Notes: generated from the sequence alone by a model not told the origin. Positions 47,620 through 59,560 are shown, numbered from the stretch's first letter. The stretch: 64,000 nucleotides of DNA from Bettongia penicillata ogilbyi (GCA_023548195.1 JAJHZJ010000808.1:6874389-6938388); one strand, 5' to 3'. Numbers and translations are program-made.

Positions 47620-48832
47620 AAATAACAAGCCGTGTCAGACTATTTCAGTTTTGACAGGGTCAGTAGACTGGTATATTATTTTTGTCATTATTATGATTTT
47701 TCTTTCCCAGGCTTTCTTGTCCTCTTCCTCTATATATTCTTTCTCTTGATATCTCCTCCTAGGCTCTTTGCTATGGTCACCATGTGGCTGACTCCCAGAT
47801 CTCCATATCTGCTATTGTCTTTACCCCAACCTTTAGTCTCATATCATCAATTACATATTAAAGACTTCAAACTGTATTATTCCTGGAAACATTTCATAAT
47901 GATGTCCATATATTTTCCCCCAAATACAAATCTATTCAAAACTTTTATATTATTATCAAAGACACCATTCTTCGAATTTTAGGTTCGTCGTCTTGGTGTT
48001 ATCTTACACATCTATTTGTACCTTTTATCACATATCTATCCAGTTGTGGTATCAGGCCACTTCCGTTTCCACAGTCTCTCCAGAATCTGATACCTCAGTT
48101 CTACTCACACACAGACCACTTGAGTTTGAACCCTTAACACTCCTTACCTCACTAATTGATGTCCCTGACTCAAGTCTCTTCCTCTTTCAGGTAATCCTAC
48201 ATGGGAAAGTAATTTCCCTCAAGTGCAGATATGACTATGTGACTCTCCTACTTCAACCCAGTGACTTCCTCTTGGATAGGATAACAAATAAGTATCTCAT
48301 TTATCATTTAAAGCCCTTCACAAGCTGGCCCTAATGAATCTTTTCAAACTGGGTGGACATGACTCCCTGTTTGACTTCCACTATCCAGTCAAAATGGTAT
48401 TTTTCTTTCTTTCTCATATAATACAAGCCAGCGCCTATCTCTGAGTCAATGTCTTGGCTTTCCTCCTAGACTAGAATGTACTCCCTCTACCTTTGCCTCA
48501 GAGAATCCCTCTTTTCTTTTAAAACACAGCTCAGGTGGCACCTTCTCTTGGATCTTTCCTTATCTTACCCAACCACTAGAGTCATCTACCCCAAAATAAC
48601 TTGTATTTAACTACTGTGTATATATATAAAATCATTTTACTTTGTACATTGTACATTTACATGTACATTTTAACTTTGCATTTCAACTCTTTTTATATAT
48701 GTACTTGTTTTCTCTCTTATTAGAATATAACATTCTTGTGAGCAGGAATTATTTCACTTTTTTATCTCCTATATGTAGCAATGTTAGGTGCACAGTAGAT
48801 GCTGAATAAATGTTTGTAGGTTGGTTTTTATT
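47620..48832 (+). mobile_element. L2 LINE 3' region
   Basis: Sense L2 about 1.2 kb long. CTATGGTCACCATGTGGCTG and AGGTGGCACCTTCTCTTGGA lie in the ORF2 end. AACTTGTATTTAACTACTGT, TTAGAATATAACATTCTTGT and GTGCACAGTAGATGCTGAAT, then AAATGTTTG, form the 3' terminus. Frames are broken; ORFs of 113 to 116 codons are fragments. Confidence 0.82.
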
Positions 48833-49604
48833 GCTTACTGATTTTTAAGAAAAACATTTGATATAGATTTATGGATCCATATTATTCAATATTCTTTGAA
48901 AAATTTAATTACACAGATAACTTTAGTCAAATAGTCCTCTGATTATTGATATTTTCTCTCATACCAAGTACTGAAGGGTCAAGGGCAGAAAAAGATGAGC
49001 TTGGAATCCCCAAAGGCAAATTTCATTTGTTTTATAATTGTTCAAGGTTTTCTTCAGTTCTGTGAGGGAAAATAATTGCTGTTAGAAAAAAAAATATTAT
49101 TTTGCTTTATCACGAATACAAGTAGCTTAGCAGAAACAGTAGAAATGGATGCTGATAAACTGAAAAACATCCCCCAAGAAAGCTATCAAACTAAGAGGAT
49201 GCTAATGCTCTTGGCCCTTTCTAATTTCATTTTAGCATCTGATTGTGTTCTCACTGAGCTTTAGAAAGCTGCACCCTTAGACAATGAAGAATGTTTCATG
49301 ATGATAGTGTTTTTTTTCTGCATCAATTTCATACTTTCTCTAGAAATATGATAAAATATCTACCCTTGGGTCAAAAATATGTAATCTTATATGCTCTACT
49401 TTGAATTTTTCCTATTACATTTTTGAAGTGTATTTATTAATCCTTGATTCAAATATTCCAATCTGTTTCAGGAAATTAAGTTCAACACGCATAATTCTTT
49501 CCCAAAGAACTGCTCCTTGCTATTACAAAATATTCCCCCTCAGGCAGAATAGACAGGCTATGACTTCATAGTAGCAATGGTGACAGCCTATCTATTCTTT
49601 CCAT
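48833..49604. other. unassigned sequence
   Basis: Nothing recognised. Confidence 0.35.
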
Positions 49605-49735
49605 AGTGTAAAAGGCAGCATATTCTAGTGAGTAGAGTGCTAGATTTGGAGGAAAGAGGAGCTGGGTTTGAGTCTTACCTCTGATAAAGCTGGGTGCACA
49701 AGATACAATTTCTCTGAACTTAGCTTTTTAAATAA
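49605..49735 (+). mobile_element. MIR3-like SINE, 5' half
   Basis: GTAAAAGGCAGCATATTCTA, GAGTAGAGTGCTAGATTTGG and TGGGTTTGAGTCTTACCTCT. Confidence 0.7.
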
Positions 49736-50744
49736 ATAAATATTGGGTTGGCATTGGGAGAGGGAGTTCATTCACTGACAGAATCACGGGTTCCTAATTT
49801 CTGAGCACAGAAGTAAGCAAAGCATGGATCAAAAACCCTCTTTTCTGTTAGCTTCATATAAATGAATCAAGTTCATTATAGACTATGCTAGGAATTCATT
49901 TGTAATTTTTACCAAATAAAACAGGCTATAAGAGCTTCTAATAGAATTGTCTTTATTATATAAATATTTTAAAACAACCTTTAAATGTTTTCTATGTCAG
50001 TGTAATACAAAGATATTAAGAACATATCCTCTCTTTTATTAATTAATTCATGCATTGGTTTAAACAATTGGTAAGCATTTATATCTATTGCATGTGTCTA
50101 AATGTTGAAGGAGATAAAAGAATGAATAAGGAAGAAGTACTGTGTATCCTCAGTTAATACATTGAATGATTTTATCCTAAGACTCTAAGTTACATTATTT
50201 TGAGTGTTTTTGCATACTCTTTTTTAAATATTTCCTTTGGAAAAAATAAATTATAAATCACAATAGAAGACTATGGCCACAGATCTCTTGTACTGTTTAC
50301 TCCAAAATGGCCACGCAATCTTAATGAAGCCTAATTTTCTTTCTCGAAATTTCATTTCAGTTTTAAGGAGTCTTGCTGATTTGCATTTTCCCAGCTGTGG
50401 ATGACTGAGCAATAATTGTCTTCAGGACAAAAAAAGAAATATCTTAAGCTGAAGCATGAATAGTTGGTGATCTATGGGGAGAGGGAACCTCAGTATTTGG
50501 TGGAATTCAGTTTCTACCTTTCATTCTTTAATGTATTTCAATATTTGAGCTAGATATTTCATTTGACTAAATCTTGTTTTAAAAAAAATTATTTTTTGCA
50601 AAGTTACAAAAAAAGCTTTTTTTTGTAATAAGAAAAAGCTTGAGTGATTTACTAACTGCTCCAGTTGCATCGAGAAACTGAGCTGCTTCTTCTTTTCCTC
50701 AATTTTCCATCAGTTTAGATTTATTCTCAGGCAATAATACCTGG
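49736..50744. other. unassigned AT-rich sequence
   Basis: No repeat or coding frame recognised. A near-palindromic AAAAAGCTTTTTTT lies at about 50605-50640. Confidence 0.35.
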
Positions 50745-50925
50745 TACCTTTGCATAACAGCAATGCCTGACACTTAATAGCTGTAAGAGCACTGGAAAAA
50801 TCCCTTTGGGACTTCATTTCATAATCTAAAAAAAAAAATGGAGGCAAGGGATGGAGCATTGGATTAGATGCCATGTCTCTTCTAGCTCTAGGTTGGTGAT
50901 CTGTGATTCTTAACATTGTGACATT
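50745..50925 (+). mobile_element. MIR3-like SINE
   Basis: TTGGATTAGATGCCATGTCT and CTTCTAGCTCTAGG plus GTGATTCTTAAC form the tail. The CORE upstream is diverged. Confidence 0.65.
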
Positions 50926-51079
50926 TGTCTTCATATTCAAGGAATATGGTTGTGAAGTCCCTCCCCCGAATTCTTCATTTGCTCATGTGTACTCTTCCCT
51001 TTTCTTTTAAGGCTTTGCAAGAGGTGGGGGCAATCTACTAAAGTGAAAATCACATCACATTAAATATTTTGGCTCCACC

Positions 51080-51228
51080 CTCTGGCGCTTATTGGGCTGA
51101 CAATGTGAACGGGTCACTTGACCTTTCTGGATAGCAGTTTTCTCCCTCTGTACAATGGAAATGACTTTGGTAGCACCTACCTCAGAGGATTATTGTTAGG
51201 ATCAAATTAATTAATAAATATAAAAAAG
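51080..51228 (+). mobile_element. MIR-family SINE, 3' part
   Basis: GGGTCACTTGACCTTTCTGG, TCTGTACAATGGAAATGACT and CTACCTCAGAGGATTATTGT. Confidence 0.8.
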
Positions 51229-51239
51229 CATACAAATAT

Positions 51240-51479
51240 CAGCTATTACTAATAGTCTCAGGACTCCTTACCACACTTACAAATTATGGAAGAAAGCATT
51301 ACACTCAAAAACTACTGAGGACCTCAAAGAGTTTTTGTTTACACAGGTTACATCTTGATATTCACTATATTAGGAATGAAAATTAATAACATTTAAAAAT
51401 ATTTATTAATGCATTATTTTAAAATAACAATTGCATTACATGCTCATAGAAAGATACTTTTTACAAAATATTTTACAAA
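51240..51479. mobile_element. ancient mammalian interspersed repeat, unnamed
   Basis: GAGGACCTCAAAGAGTTTTT, GTTTACACAGGTTACATCTT and ATTAATAACATTTAAAAATA are familiar from an old repeat shared by mammals. The family name is not assigned. Confidence 0.45.
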
Positions 51480-51596
51480 ATAAAAGAAAATTGGGATTTA
51501 TTCTGTAAAAGTTGGGCTCAGTCAAAAGGCCATACTTGAGGACTTAGAGTGCCACATGTGGTCTTGAGGTAGTAGGTTCCCCACCTCTTTAGGACC
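51480..51596. mobile_element. hAT-like non-autonomous element, one end
   Basis: TTGGGCTCAGTCAAAAGGCC, ACTTGAGGACTTAGAGTGCC, ACATGTGGTCTTGAGGTAGT and AGGTTCCCCACCTCTTTAGG match one end of a non-autonomous hAT element whose inverted terminus is CAGGGGTGGGGAACCTGC-like. Confidence 0.55.
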
Positions 51597-51699
51597 TTTT
51601 TATCTTTTGAATTTCCTTCAAGCTGAAGTCATGGCTGTCCAGAATTATATGTGTTAGCTTGATTGGTTTACATGTGAGCTGAAGGTTTTTTTCCCTTGA

Positions 51700-52075
51700 A
51701 CATTTATTTGTAGGAATCTTAATATCAGCTCTATTCTGAGGTTCCCAAGGTAGTTTGCGTAATTTCTTTTCCTGGGATTGGATTATTTATATTTCCTGTT
51801 TCTTTATTTGGTTGTCTGTGAATTTTATATTTTTGTAAGTGTTATTTCTTTCAAATTATCAAATACATTAGCAAAACAGTTTTTAACAATTTCCTCTTCA
51901 ACTTGTGGTATTTCTAATTTTAAAATCTTTTTTATTTTGGTTATTTGTTTTGGTAATTTTATTACTTTTCTGATCAAAATAAATTAGTTTGTCTTATTTT
52001 ATTAATCTTTAATTTTATTGATTCTTTTTCATGCCATTTTGCTAAGATCTTGTCTTTTAAACATTTTAATGTTTG
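51700..52075 (-). mobile_element. possible decayed L1 fragment, antisense
   Basis: T-rich plus-strand sequence (TTATTAATCTTTAATTTTAT and nearby) resembles the reversed ORF2 linker region of L1, as seen at 33.9-34.0 kb. Low specificity. Confidence 0.35.
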
Positions 52076-53460
52076 CTGCAATTTTTTTTTTAAACCTTGG
52101 GTTTTCCACAATGGTGGCCCACTGGCCTTTTCTGTTTTCTTGTGCAGTCACGCCCTTGACTTCCTGGCCTTAGATCTTGGTCTCTAATGTGGCCCAGTCT
52201 GAAATACACTGGTCTCTTAGAATATCTTGGTCATCCCCAGACCTCCTGCCTGCTGCCCTTGTCCTAGTTCCTTTGTATCATCTGCCAGGAAGCCAGAATT
52301 CCTGGTGTGATCCTTTGTGTTGTTCTTTATGGCATGGAAGAGATCAAAGATATTTTTCTTTAATTTTAAGGCTTCATATGGAACTCTTCTTCCTTGTTAA
52401 AAATATTCATTAGGGAAGCTGATTAAGTTTAGAATTTTTCATGTTCCTACCTTACCTGGAAGTTGTTTCTGTATTTTAAAAAATAAATTCATCACCACAT
52501 AGAGTCATATGTGGTGGTTATGCTGTGTGCAGACTTTTAGTACAGTAGAGAGTATGTTGACTCATTTCACTCCTTTAAATATTTTGGCATATTGTCCTAA
52601 ATTATTTTAATAACTCTGCTTACAGAAAAGATTGGGCACTGAGAAATAACCGCAAGGAATGGAAAAACTATCCCAAATCCTATAGACTCAAATGGAGGGC
52701 AGATACAAGCAGACAACATTAGCCAAAATAAAGTTGAGCCAGTTTTAAAGGCAAGCCCCTGGGAGATAACTTATATGTCAAACCTAGGACTGCAACAACT
52801 ATAGTACAAAGTAAGAGTCTGGAAACAGGAAACTAGAATTGTATTTTTTGTTATGAGACAGATAAGTTAGTGTGGTTGAAGGCAAAGAACTGATTTCCTA
52901 AGGAAATGTAGAAAAAAATGTAGGAGGAGAAACATGAAGTTAGAGGAACACAGTCCTGCAAAAGAGGAGTAACTGATAATTTTTTTAGACCTAAAGCTGC
53001 AAAAGAAGGGATTGTTATGCCTGCATTCTGAAGAACTGTGGAGGGGAGCATGTCCATTGAAAAGCAACCACTGGGTTGGCCTTGCTAGTGCAAGTGAAGG
53101 ACTATTAGTGACTCCAGGACTTTTGGGGTGAGGGTAAGTGAGTTATCCTCTGAGGGAGGAGTTGCTATTTTCTGTGGACTTTGTACAAGTCTCAATTCTA
53201 CAAGCCTGTATTGAGTTATGTGTGTTTGAATGCTTATAAAGGGAATAAATAACCACATCCCTTGGGATAAGGACAGAGTGTCAGATACAGATGTTTCTGG
53301 GTGATCTGAGTAACATGAATGAATCAGAGAAGGGAAAAGTCTCCTCTATCTCCTCTCCCCTTGCCCTCCCAGCCTCTCCCTGCATCTTGTTTTCCATGTG
53401 TCAAGAGAGAGCATATGGAACATGATTAAACATGTTTTTAATAACATACTTATATAACAT
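52076..53460. other. unassigned, with an LTR-like block
   Basis: 52090-52430 is moderately GC-rich and unrecognised. In 52620-53400 there is a TATAAAGGGAATAAATAA word at about 53236, followed by a C/T-rich stretch. This could be the promoter and polyadenylation region of an old solo LTR, but no partner copy or terminal repeat was identified. Confidence 0.25.
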
Positions 53461-53464
53461 CTGA

Positions 53465-54200
53465 AAATGTTGAATCTAGAAGAAGACTGAGAATTAATCT
53501 GATTCATCTCCCCATTCCATATCAAACAACAGATGTTTGTATAGACTGAAAGTAGTTAATATCAAACACAGAGCTGATTTCATTTTTTAAAAGTAATTTT
53601 GGGAAAAAATCTGGTTATTAGCTATTTTTTTATTGAAATGCCTGGATGAAAAAATTAAGAAATCTGTACATAGTTCATTCTAGGCACGTGATTTTCTTTA
53701 ATCTGGATATTTGTAAGCATCTAGATAATTGCCTGAATTTTTGACTTTTTCACTCAGTTAACATTAAGAAGAGACACTGATCCTTCAATTTCTTCCATAA
53801 TGTGCTTCAGTGTTTTAAAACCCTTTGCTACCAAGAAATTTATGTTGATTGTTAACCTGACTCTCCCCAGCTTTTACTTAAGTCTTCTTTTCTCTTCTCA
53901 GTGGAGATCAAGAACAACGGGCTATCATCTTCTTTATAACAACCCTTCATATTCTGAAAGGTTAATGCACCTCTTAGCCTTCTCTTTTGTGGACTAAATC
54001 CTGGTTCCTGTAGCCTGTTCATATTGTTCTTACTTTCCAATCCCTTAATCTTCCTTTTGACTTTCGTCTGAACCCACTTCAGGTTCCCTACATCCTCCTT
54101 AAGATGGGGAGCCCACGATTTGATTCACATAACACTCTACGATTTTGGTAATTCGATTATCTAATAAAGACATTTCTCAACCCAGAGCAATCTTTCATTT
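53465..54200 (-). mobile_element. CR1/L3-like LINE 3' region, antisense
   Basis: The part at 53770-54160 reads CACCTCTTAGCCTTCTCTTT, AAATCCTGGTTCCTGTAGCC, then CTTCCTTTTGACTTT-like and AAGATGGGGAGCCCACGATT. This matches the order of a reversed CR1/L3 3' region (as in the related copy at 21.6 kb). The beginning at 53465 is weaker. Confidence 0.55.
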
Positions 54201-54229
54201 TTGTTACAGCCTTCGGAAATAGAGCCTGT

Positions 54230-54760
54230 GCCTACATTTTCTAAAGACAAATCACGTATGATGTCTATTAATTTCTTTTTCTTTTCTTTATTTTTTTTAC
54301 AACAGCATGAGGAGCTAGAAATTTCAGGTGAAAAATGAGAGGTGCTTCAGAACTGATTTTATCCTAAACATCTGAACAAATTTTGAACAAATCCTCCTAC
54401 ATGTAGTGCTATCTTAAATGACAAAAGCAATGATGGTTGTTTATATAATTGTCAAAATAATAAAAGATGCTAGTTACACCAGGTAACACGAGCATGGGAA
54501 AAGCAACACCTACCTAGCAGCGCATTAAAATTCCTCCTAGCTGGTTTTATCATGCTTATGGCATTCTTGGCACCCCCAGGGCAATAATTACACTGATGTT
54601 AGTTACACAGTGATATATAGCTATACATGTAACATTTTATTTAAGAGATGCATTCCAGAAAATTGCATTGACTTCTAATCTTTGTAATCAAACTGCATTT
54701 TAAGTACATTAAGGGAGCTTGCCATGTATTGATAATTTATATCCTTCATTTTATGTTACT
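54230..54760. other. non-repetitive block, candidate conserved non-coding element
   Basis: This block lacks repeat landmarks, has no long frame, and is rich in homeodomain-type words (GGCAATAATTACACTG near 54580, GCGCATTAAAATTCC near 54520). It resembles mammalian conserved non-coding DNA in texture only; conservation was not tested. Confidence 0.3.
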
Positions 54761-55744
54761 TCAGAATACATTTAATGATTTCAAGGTCCAAAATAGGATT
54801 CTTTTAAAAGAGGAAAAAAAGAAAAATGTATTTTACTTTGATTTTAAAATGTATTTCATAGCATTCTAAATAGTTTGGGAATGGAGAAAGGGGCAATGTG
54901 TATGAAAGGGTATCATTAAATAAAATACAAAACAGTAAGGTGACTTGTGATATCCATCTACCTTCCCATCTATCTTCCCTCCAGTCCTCCCATGTTCCCT
55001 TGAAAAGGGAAGTAGAGATTATCTTTTCCATTTTGCTTAAGAATAATTTTGAATGAACTGGAGGCATTGTTTGGGTGACATAATTGAACTCCTGTGCCAA
55101 TACTATTTTAATTATATTAATGTTCATTCCATAGCCTGAAATCACATTTGTCCTTTCTTTTAAGATTATTGGTGCAACATTTCTATAATCAGTTTCCTAT
55201 TTCTCTGCATAAATGTTACATCTCTTGGTGGTTTCATTATCTTCAGAAGGTGGCAAGTGTAATTTGATTTTCATTTATTTTCTCAGCAAATGATTTGAGT
55301 TAGAATTGCTTCCTTACCCAGAAATTCCATTTGCTCATTAAACAATGCATGATAATCTCCAGAAAGATACCTTGTCATTTCTGACTCTGTGAGACCTATG
55401 TAGGTCCAATTTCTAACACAAGTCAGTGATTATATCAATTCAGCGAGCAGTAGGCGAGAAGTGTAAGATGTTGTTGGAAGAATTGTTCTGTGGTTGAAGA
55501 GTTGCCTTGACTATGAATATAGGCTGTCATCTTATTTTGGGAAAAATAAGCACGTTATTTCTGTTATATAATAGAATTTGCTTTGCTGAACTTCAGCAAA
55601 ACTTATAAACACCTTCTTGAAATTTTCCTTAAGAAGATTTGTCAAACTAATAGAGGAAAGAACTATAACTTTCTCACACATGCATTCAATGTTTTAAACT
55701 AGAAGAAAACAGATATTATTTCATCAAAATTTTTTTATTTCTAA
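54761..55744. other. unassigned sequence
   Basis: The 113-codon minus frame at 54804-55145 has no recognised domain. Confidence 0.3.
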
Positions 55745-55918
55745 ATTGGTTAAAAGAAGACCTAGGTTCATATATTACTTTTAATATTCACTTACTGTTT
55801 GGCCATGGGCAAATCATTTATCATTGACACTCAATTTTCCCATATGCAAAAAAGGAGCAAAAATGAATACAGTGCCTATCACACAGGGATGATTTGAGGA
55901 TAAAATAAAATTATTAGG
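55745..55918 (+). mobile_element. MIR-family SINE
   Basis: AGAAGACCTAGGTTCATATA, TTGGCCATGGGCAAATCATT and GTGCCTATCACACAGGGATG, then GAGGATAAAAT. Confidence 0.8.
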
Positions 55919-55974
55919 AGAGTTTTTCAAATTTTAAATGGCTATACACTGTAAATTCAGTCATTATTACTATC

Positions 55975-56945
55975 AAGCAAAAGCATTTATTAAGCATAAG
56001 TTACGTGACACTAGGTGGTGCAGTGGATAGACTGCCCTGTCTGGAGGCAGGAAAACTCATCTCTCTGAGTTCAAATCTAGCCTCACATACTTAGTAGCTA
56101 TGTAATCCTGGGAAAGTCATTTAAACCTGTCTGCCTCAGTTCCCTCATATGCAGAATGAGCTGGAGAAAGAAATGGCAAACCACTCTGCTATCCTCACCA
56201 AGAAAACCCAAATGGGGTCACACAGAGCTGGACCTGACTGAAAATTACTGAAAAACAAAAAACCATGTGCCGGACACTATCCTGGGCATTTGGAATCATA
56301 CCAAGACAGAAGTGAAACAGTCCCTGACTTCAGGGAGCTTACAATCTTGTTTCTGGGAGAGATAGCATGTACATAACATGTAGGTATAGACAAAATATTT
56401 GGAAAATATTTATGAGAATTTTTTTTGGAAGAGGGGGAAGGCATGAGATGCTAGAAGAATCAGGAAAGGCATCATTTAGAAGATGATGCTTGCACTGAGT
56501 CTTGAAGGAAATTAGAAATTCTAAAAATAGTAGGTGCTTAATAAGTGTTTGTTAGCAAATTGATTAAGAGATGAAAGTGAGGACTGAGTGAACTTCAGAC
56601 CTTGGGAAGATCCAAGACAAAGGCACAGAGATATGAAATCAATGTATGAATAAGAATGCTATGTATGAGAAACATTAAAAAGAGCATTTTAGCTGAATTG
56701 TAGATTAAACAAAAGTCATAATGTATATTGAGTGGAAAAAATGGGTGCAGTTTAGATTGTACCTTAAGTATATAATAGAAAAGTTTGCATTTGTTCCTAG
56801 AAGTAATAGAGAGAGCCATTAGCATTTCTTGAATAGAGAATGTCACAGTCACATCTAGTCTTTAGGAATATCACTTTGCTAACTATATAAAAATTAAATT
56901 GAATTGTAGAGAAGAGAGAGGATAGCCAATTAGGAGGCTTTTGCA
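55975..56945 (-). mobile_element. L2 3' end, antisense, split by a SINE
   Basis: AAAGCATTTATTAAGCATAA is the tail. After the SINE, the L2 resumes with TGTGCCGGACACTATCCTGG, TCCCTGACTTCAGGGAGCTT, CTGAGTCTTGAAGGAAATTA and GAGAGAGCCATTAGCATTTC. Confidence 0.82.
56020..56268 (+). mobile_element. Mar1-type CORE-SINE inside L2
   Basis: CTAGGTGGTGCAGTGGATAG, GAGTTCAAATCTAGCCTCAC, CTGGAGAAAGAAATGGCAAA and tail GAGCTGGACCTGACTGAAAA. The L2 sequence continues on both sides, so the SINE is the younger insert. Confidence 0.9.
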
Positions 56946-57124
56946 CTTATTATTACTTTGTAGATAAGAGTACTGAAGAGGTAAAATGTCTACAGGACGA
57001 GTTCTGTACATGCCAAGATCCACAAAAATAACCCTAGAAACGCTTAGGGGTTGCAAAAGAATTACAAGGTAGGGACTTAATTACAAGGAAAAAAATATGG
57101 GCATAGTTTCAGGCATTACTTTTT

Positions 57125-58050
57125 TAAAAAATTAAATTATTTTATTTGCCTTCAGTGTTTGACAATCACTTCCATATATCTTAGATTTTTTTCCCCTTCC
57201 TCCCCATTCCCTTCCTGAGACGGCATACAGTCTTATATAGGTTCTACATGTCCATTCCTATTAAATACAAGTTGCAGAGAAGAATTAAAATGAATGAGAG
57301 AAACCATAAAACAAAACAAAACATAATGTAATCCAATTCCACAGTACTTTCTTTGGGTATGGAAGGTGTTTTGCCTCTAGAGTCCATTGGAAATTTTTTA
57401 AGTCCTTGAATTGCAATGTAGTACTAAATCTACCAGAAAAATTCCTCACACACTGTGGTTGTTGCTGTGTAAAAAGTTCTCCTGGTTCTGCTCCTTTCAC
57501 TCAGCATCAGTTCATATAAATCCTTCCACACCTCTCTGAAATCTTCCTGAAGTTCATCATTTCTTATAGCACAATAGTATTCCATTACATTCATATACCA
57601 CAACTTGTTCGATCATTCCCCAATGGGTTGGCATCCCCTTGATTTCCAGTTTTTGGCCACCACAAAGTGAGCTGCTATAAATATTTTTGTACATGTGGGA
57701 CCCTTTCTTATTTCTATGATCTTTTTGGAATAGAGTCCCAGAAGCAATATTGCTGGGTCAAAGGGTATGCAAATTTCTATAACCCTTTGGGCATGGTTCC
57801 AAATTGCTCTCCAGAATGGTTGGTTCAGCTCACAGCTCCACTAACAATGAATTAGTGTTCCAACTCTCCCACATCTTCTCCAACATTGATCATCTTCCTG
57901 TTTTGTCATGTTAGCCACTCTGACGGGTGTGATGTGGTACCTCAGAGTTGTTTAGATTTGCATCTCTCTGAGCATTTTTTTATATGATTATAGATAGCTT
58001 TAATTTCTTCCTCTGAAAACTCCCTGTTCATATCCTTCGACCTTGTCTTT
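57125..58050 (-). mobile_element. L1 LINE, 5'-truncated, antisense
   Basis: The 3' UTR (TATATAGGTTCTACATGTCC, TCCTTCCACACCTCTCTGAA) and ORF2 C-terminal region (ATGATTCCC-like zone to CTGCTATAAATATTTTTGTA) align with 30.93-32.0 kb in the same order. Truncation falls near 58045, just after TCATATCCTTCGACC. Confidence 0.9.
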
Positions 58051-58227
58051 TGACCTTTGGCCTTATCCTTTGCAGGTGTTACTACACATGACTTACTTAA
58101 GACCAGCTGCAAGACTGATTGTATGCTATCATTAAGCTATGTCTCTAGGATATTTTATATTCGGATTTTTTGAGAATCTAGGCAGGTCTAAGTTTATAGT
58201 TAGTGACTGTCTGAGTTTGTGCTTTGT

Positions 58228-58392
58228 TTTTGAAGAAATCTATGAACTCAGAGAAATGATAACATGACTTGCCCTTGACTTTATTTTGAGCTAGGGAGGG
58301 CTGTGCAAGGTCACCAGCCTCACTTCTCCTCCACAGCCATCTGAATCCAGTGACCAGATATTCATCAGGATGACTGGAGAAGGCCCAGGATG
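58228..58392 (-). mobile_element. composite SINE 3' body, 5'-truncated
   Basis: AGAGAAATGATAACATGACT, AGGGCTGTGCAAGGTCACCA, TGAATCCAGTGACCAGATAT and GATGACTGGAGAAGGCCCAG match the 3' body of the SINE at 23.7 kb. The tRNA-like head is absent. Confidence 0.85.
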
Positions 58393-58567
58393 CAATGGGA
58401 GACCTTGACCTATTCAGGTACTCACTTAGAGTGAGGTAAAGCCATTCAGTGAATAAGCCTCTCTAAGAAGTGTCAAGGAATGGCCCCTTTAATGAGCAAA
58501 AGACAAATAAGTAAATCAAGCTGGGAGGGAAAGAGCAACAGTTACTATTGATGATCACTCTGAAGCC

Positions 58568-58568
<1 letters not shown>

Positions 58569-58655
<87 letters not shown>

Positions 58656-58764
58656 GAAAGAAAGAAAGAGAAAGGAAGGAAGGAAGGAAGGAAGGAAGGA
58701 AGGAAGAAAGAAAGGAAGGAAGGAAGGAAGGAAGGAAGGAAGGAAGGATGGAAGGAAGGAAGAA
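58569..58764. repeat. (GA)n then (GAAA)n and (GGAA)n microsatellite
   Basis: About 76 bases of GA followed by about 120 bases of GAAA and GGAA units, one purine strand throughout. The Arg/Glu, Lys/Glu/Gly and Ser/Leu/Pro-repeat frames of up to 166 codons on the two strands are artefacts. Confidence 0.98.
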
Positions 58765-58924
58765 ATCTAGCCAATAAACCACAGATTAACTGGGCATCCT
58801 TTGGCCATCCAAATTTACCTTCCTTTGGGGAGGAGAAGGAAGGGGGTGGGGACAGAAGGGAGTGGATGAGCTGAGTTATCCAGCTAGCTGGGTCCCCATT
58901 CAGACTGCTCAGTCTTCTCACAGG

Positions 58925-59040
58925 TTTGTGTTTGTCCTTTGTTTTCAAAGAAGACCATGCCATCAGAGAAATGAGAACATGACTTGCACTTGACTTTGGA
59001 GTGAGGGAGGGTTGTGCAGGTTCCCAACCTCACATTTCCC
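58925..59040 (-). mobile_element. composite SINE 3' end fragment
   Basis: AGACCATGCCATCAGAGAAA, ACATGACTTGCACTTGACTT and GAGGGAGGGTTGTGCAGGTT. It overlaps in content with 58228-58392, so it is a second copy. Confidence 0.8.
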
Positions 59041-59439
59041 TCCTGAGCTATCAGGGATAGAAGACTTTGTGTCCAGAGAGTAGATAGGGGCATTATAAAG
59101 CTCCTCTGTAGCTGGCATGTGGAAAGTATTCAATAAATATTGATTAATTTGTTGAAAGACCGATGGAAGTAGCAATTTCCAATCCAGTCCGACCCAAAAA
59201 AACCCTACGCATTTTGTCCCTGCTATGTACTTGGTGCTGTGCTAGGTCCTAGGAACAAAAAGACAACGCAAAACAAACAAGAACCACCCTTGCTCTAACG
59301 CAGTATATATGTGGACTGTGGTCATGAGTAGGGTACAATCTGTGAATATATAAGTCAATGAACGGTTTCTTGAGGAAGGAGAAAAAAATGAGTAAGATGA
59401 TTGACAGTGACTTCCCATAGGAGAAGTGGCACATCATCA

Positions 59440-59560
59440 CAGACTTATAAATCTAGAGTTATAAGGGATCTAAGAGATATTCATCTTTTTACAGGTAAAG
59501 AAACTGAGACCAAGAGAGGTTAATTGTTTAACCAAAGGTGATACAGAGCTGACTCTGAAG
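59440..59560 (-). mobile_element. MIR3-like SINE inside L2, antisense
   Basis: AATCTAGAGTTATAAGGGAT, AGGTAAAGAAACTGAGACCA and GAGAGGTTAATTG. Confidence 0.7.

Noticed and set aside
47632..48334. Two frames of 116 and 113 codons as a possible gene pair
   Set aside because: They lie in a sense L2 3' region, lack shared domain structure, and are fragments of the decayed element.
58463..58963. 166-codon minus frame and 108-codon plus frame rich in Ser/Leu/Pro and Arg/Glu/Lys
   Set aside because: They are translations of the GA/GAAA/GGAA microsatellite; repeats with no internal stop produce such frames.
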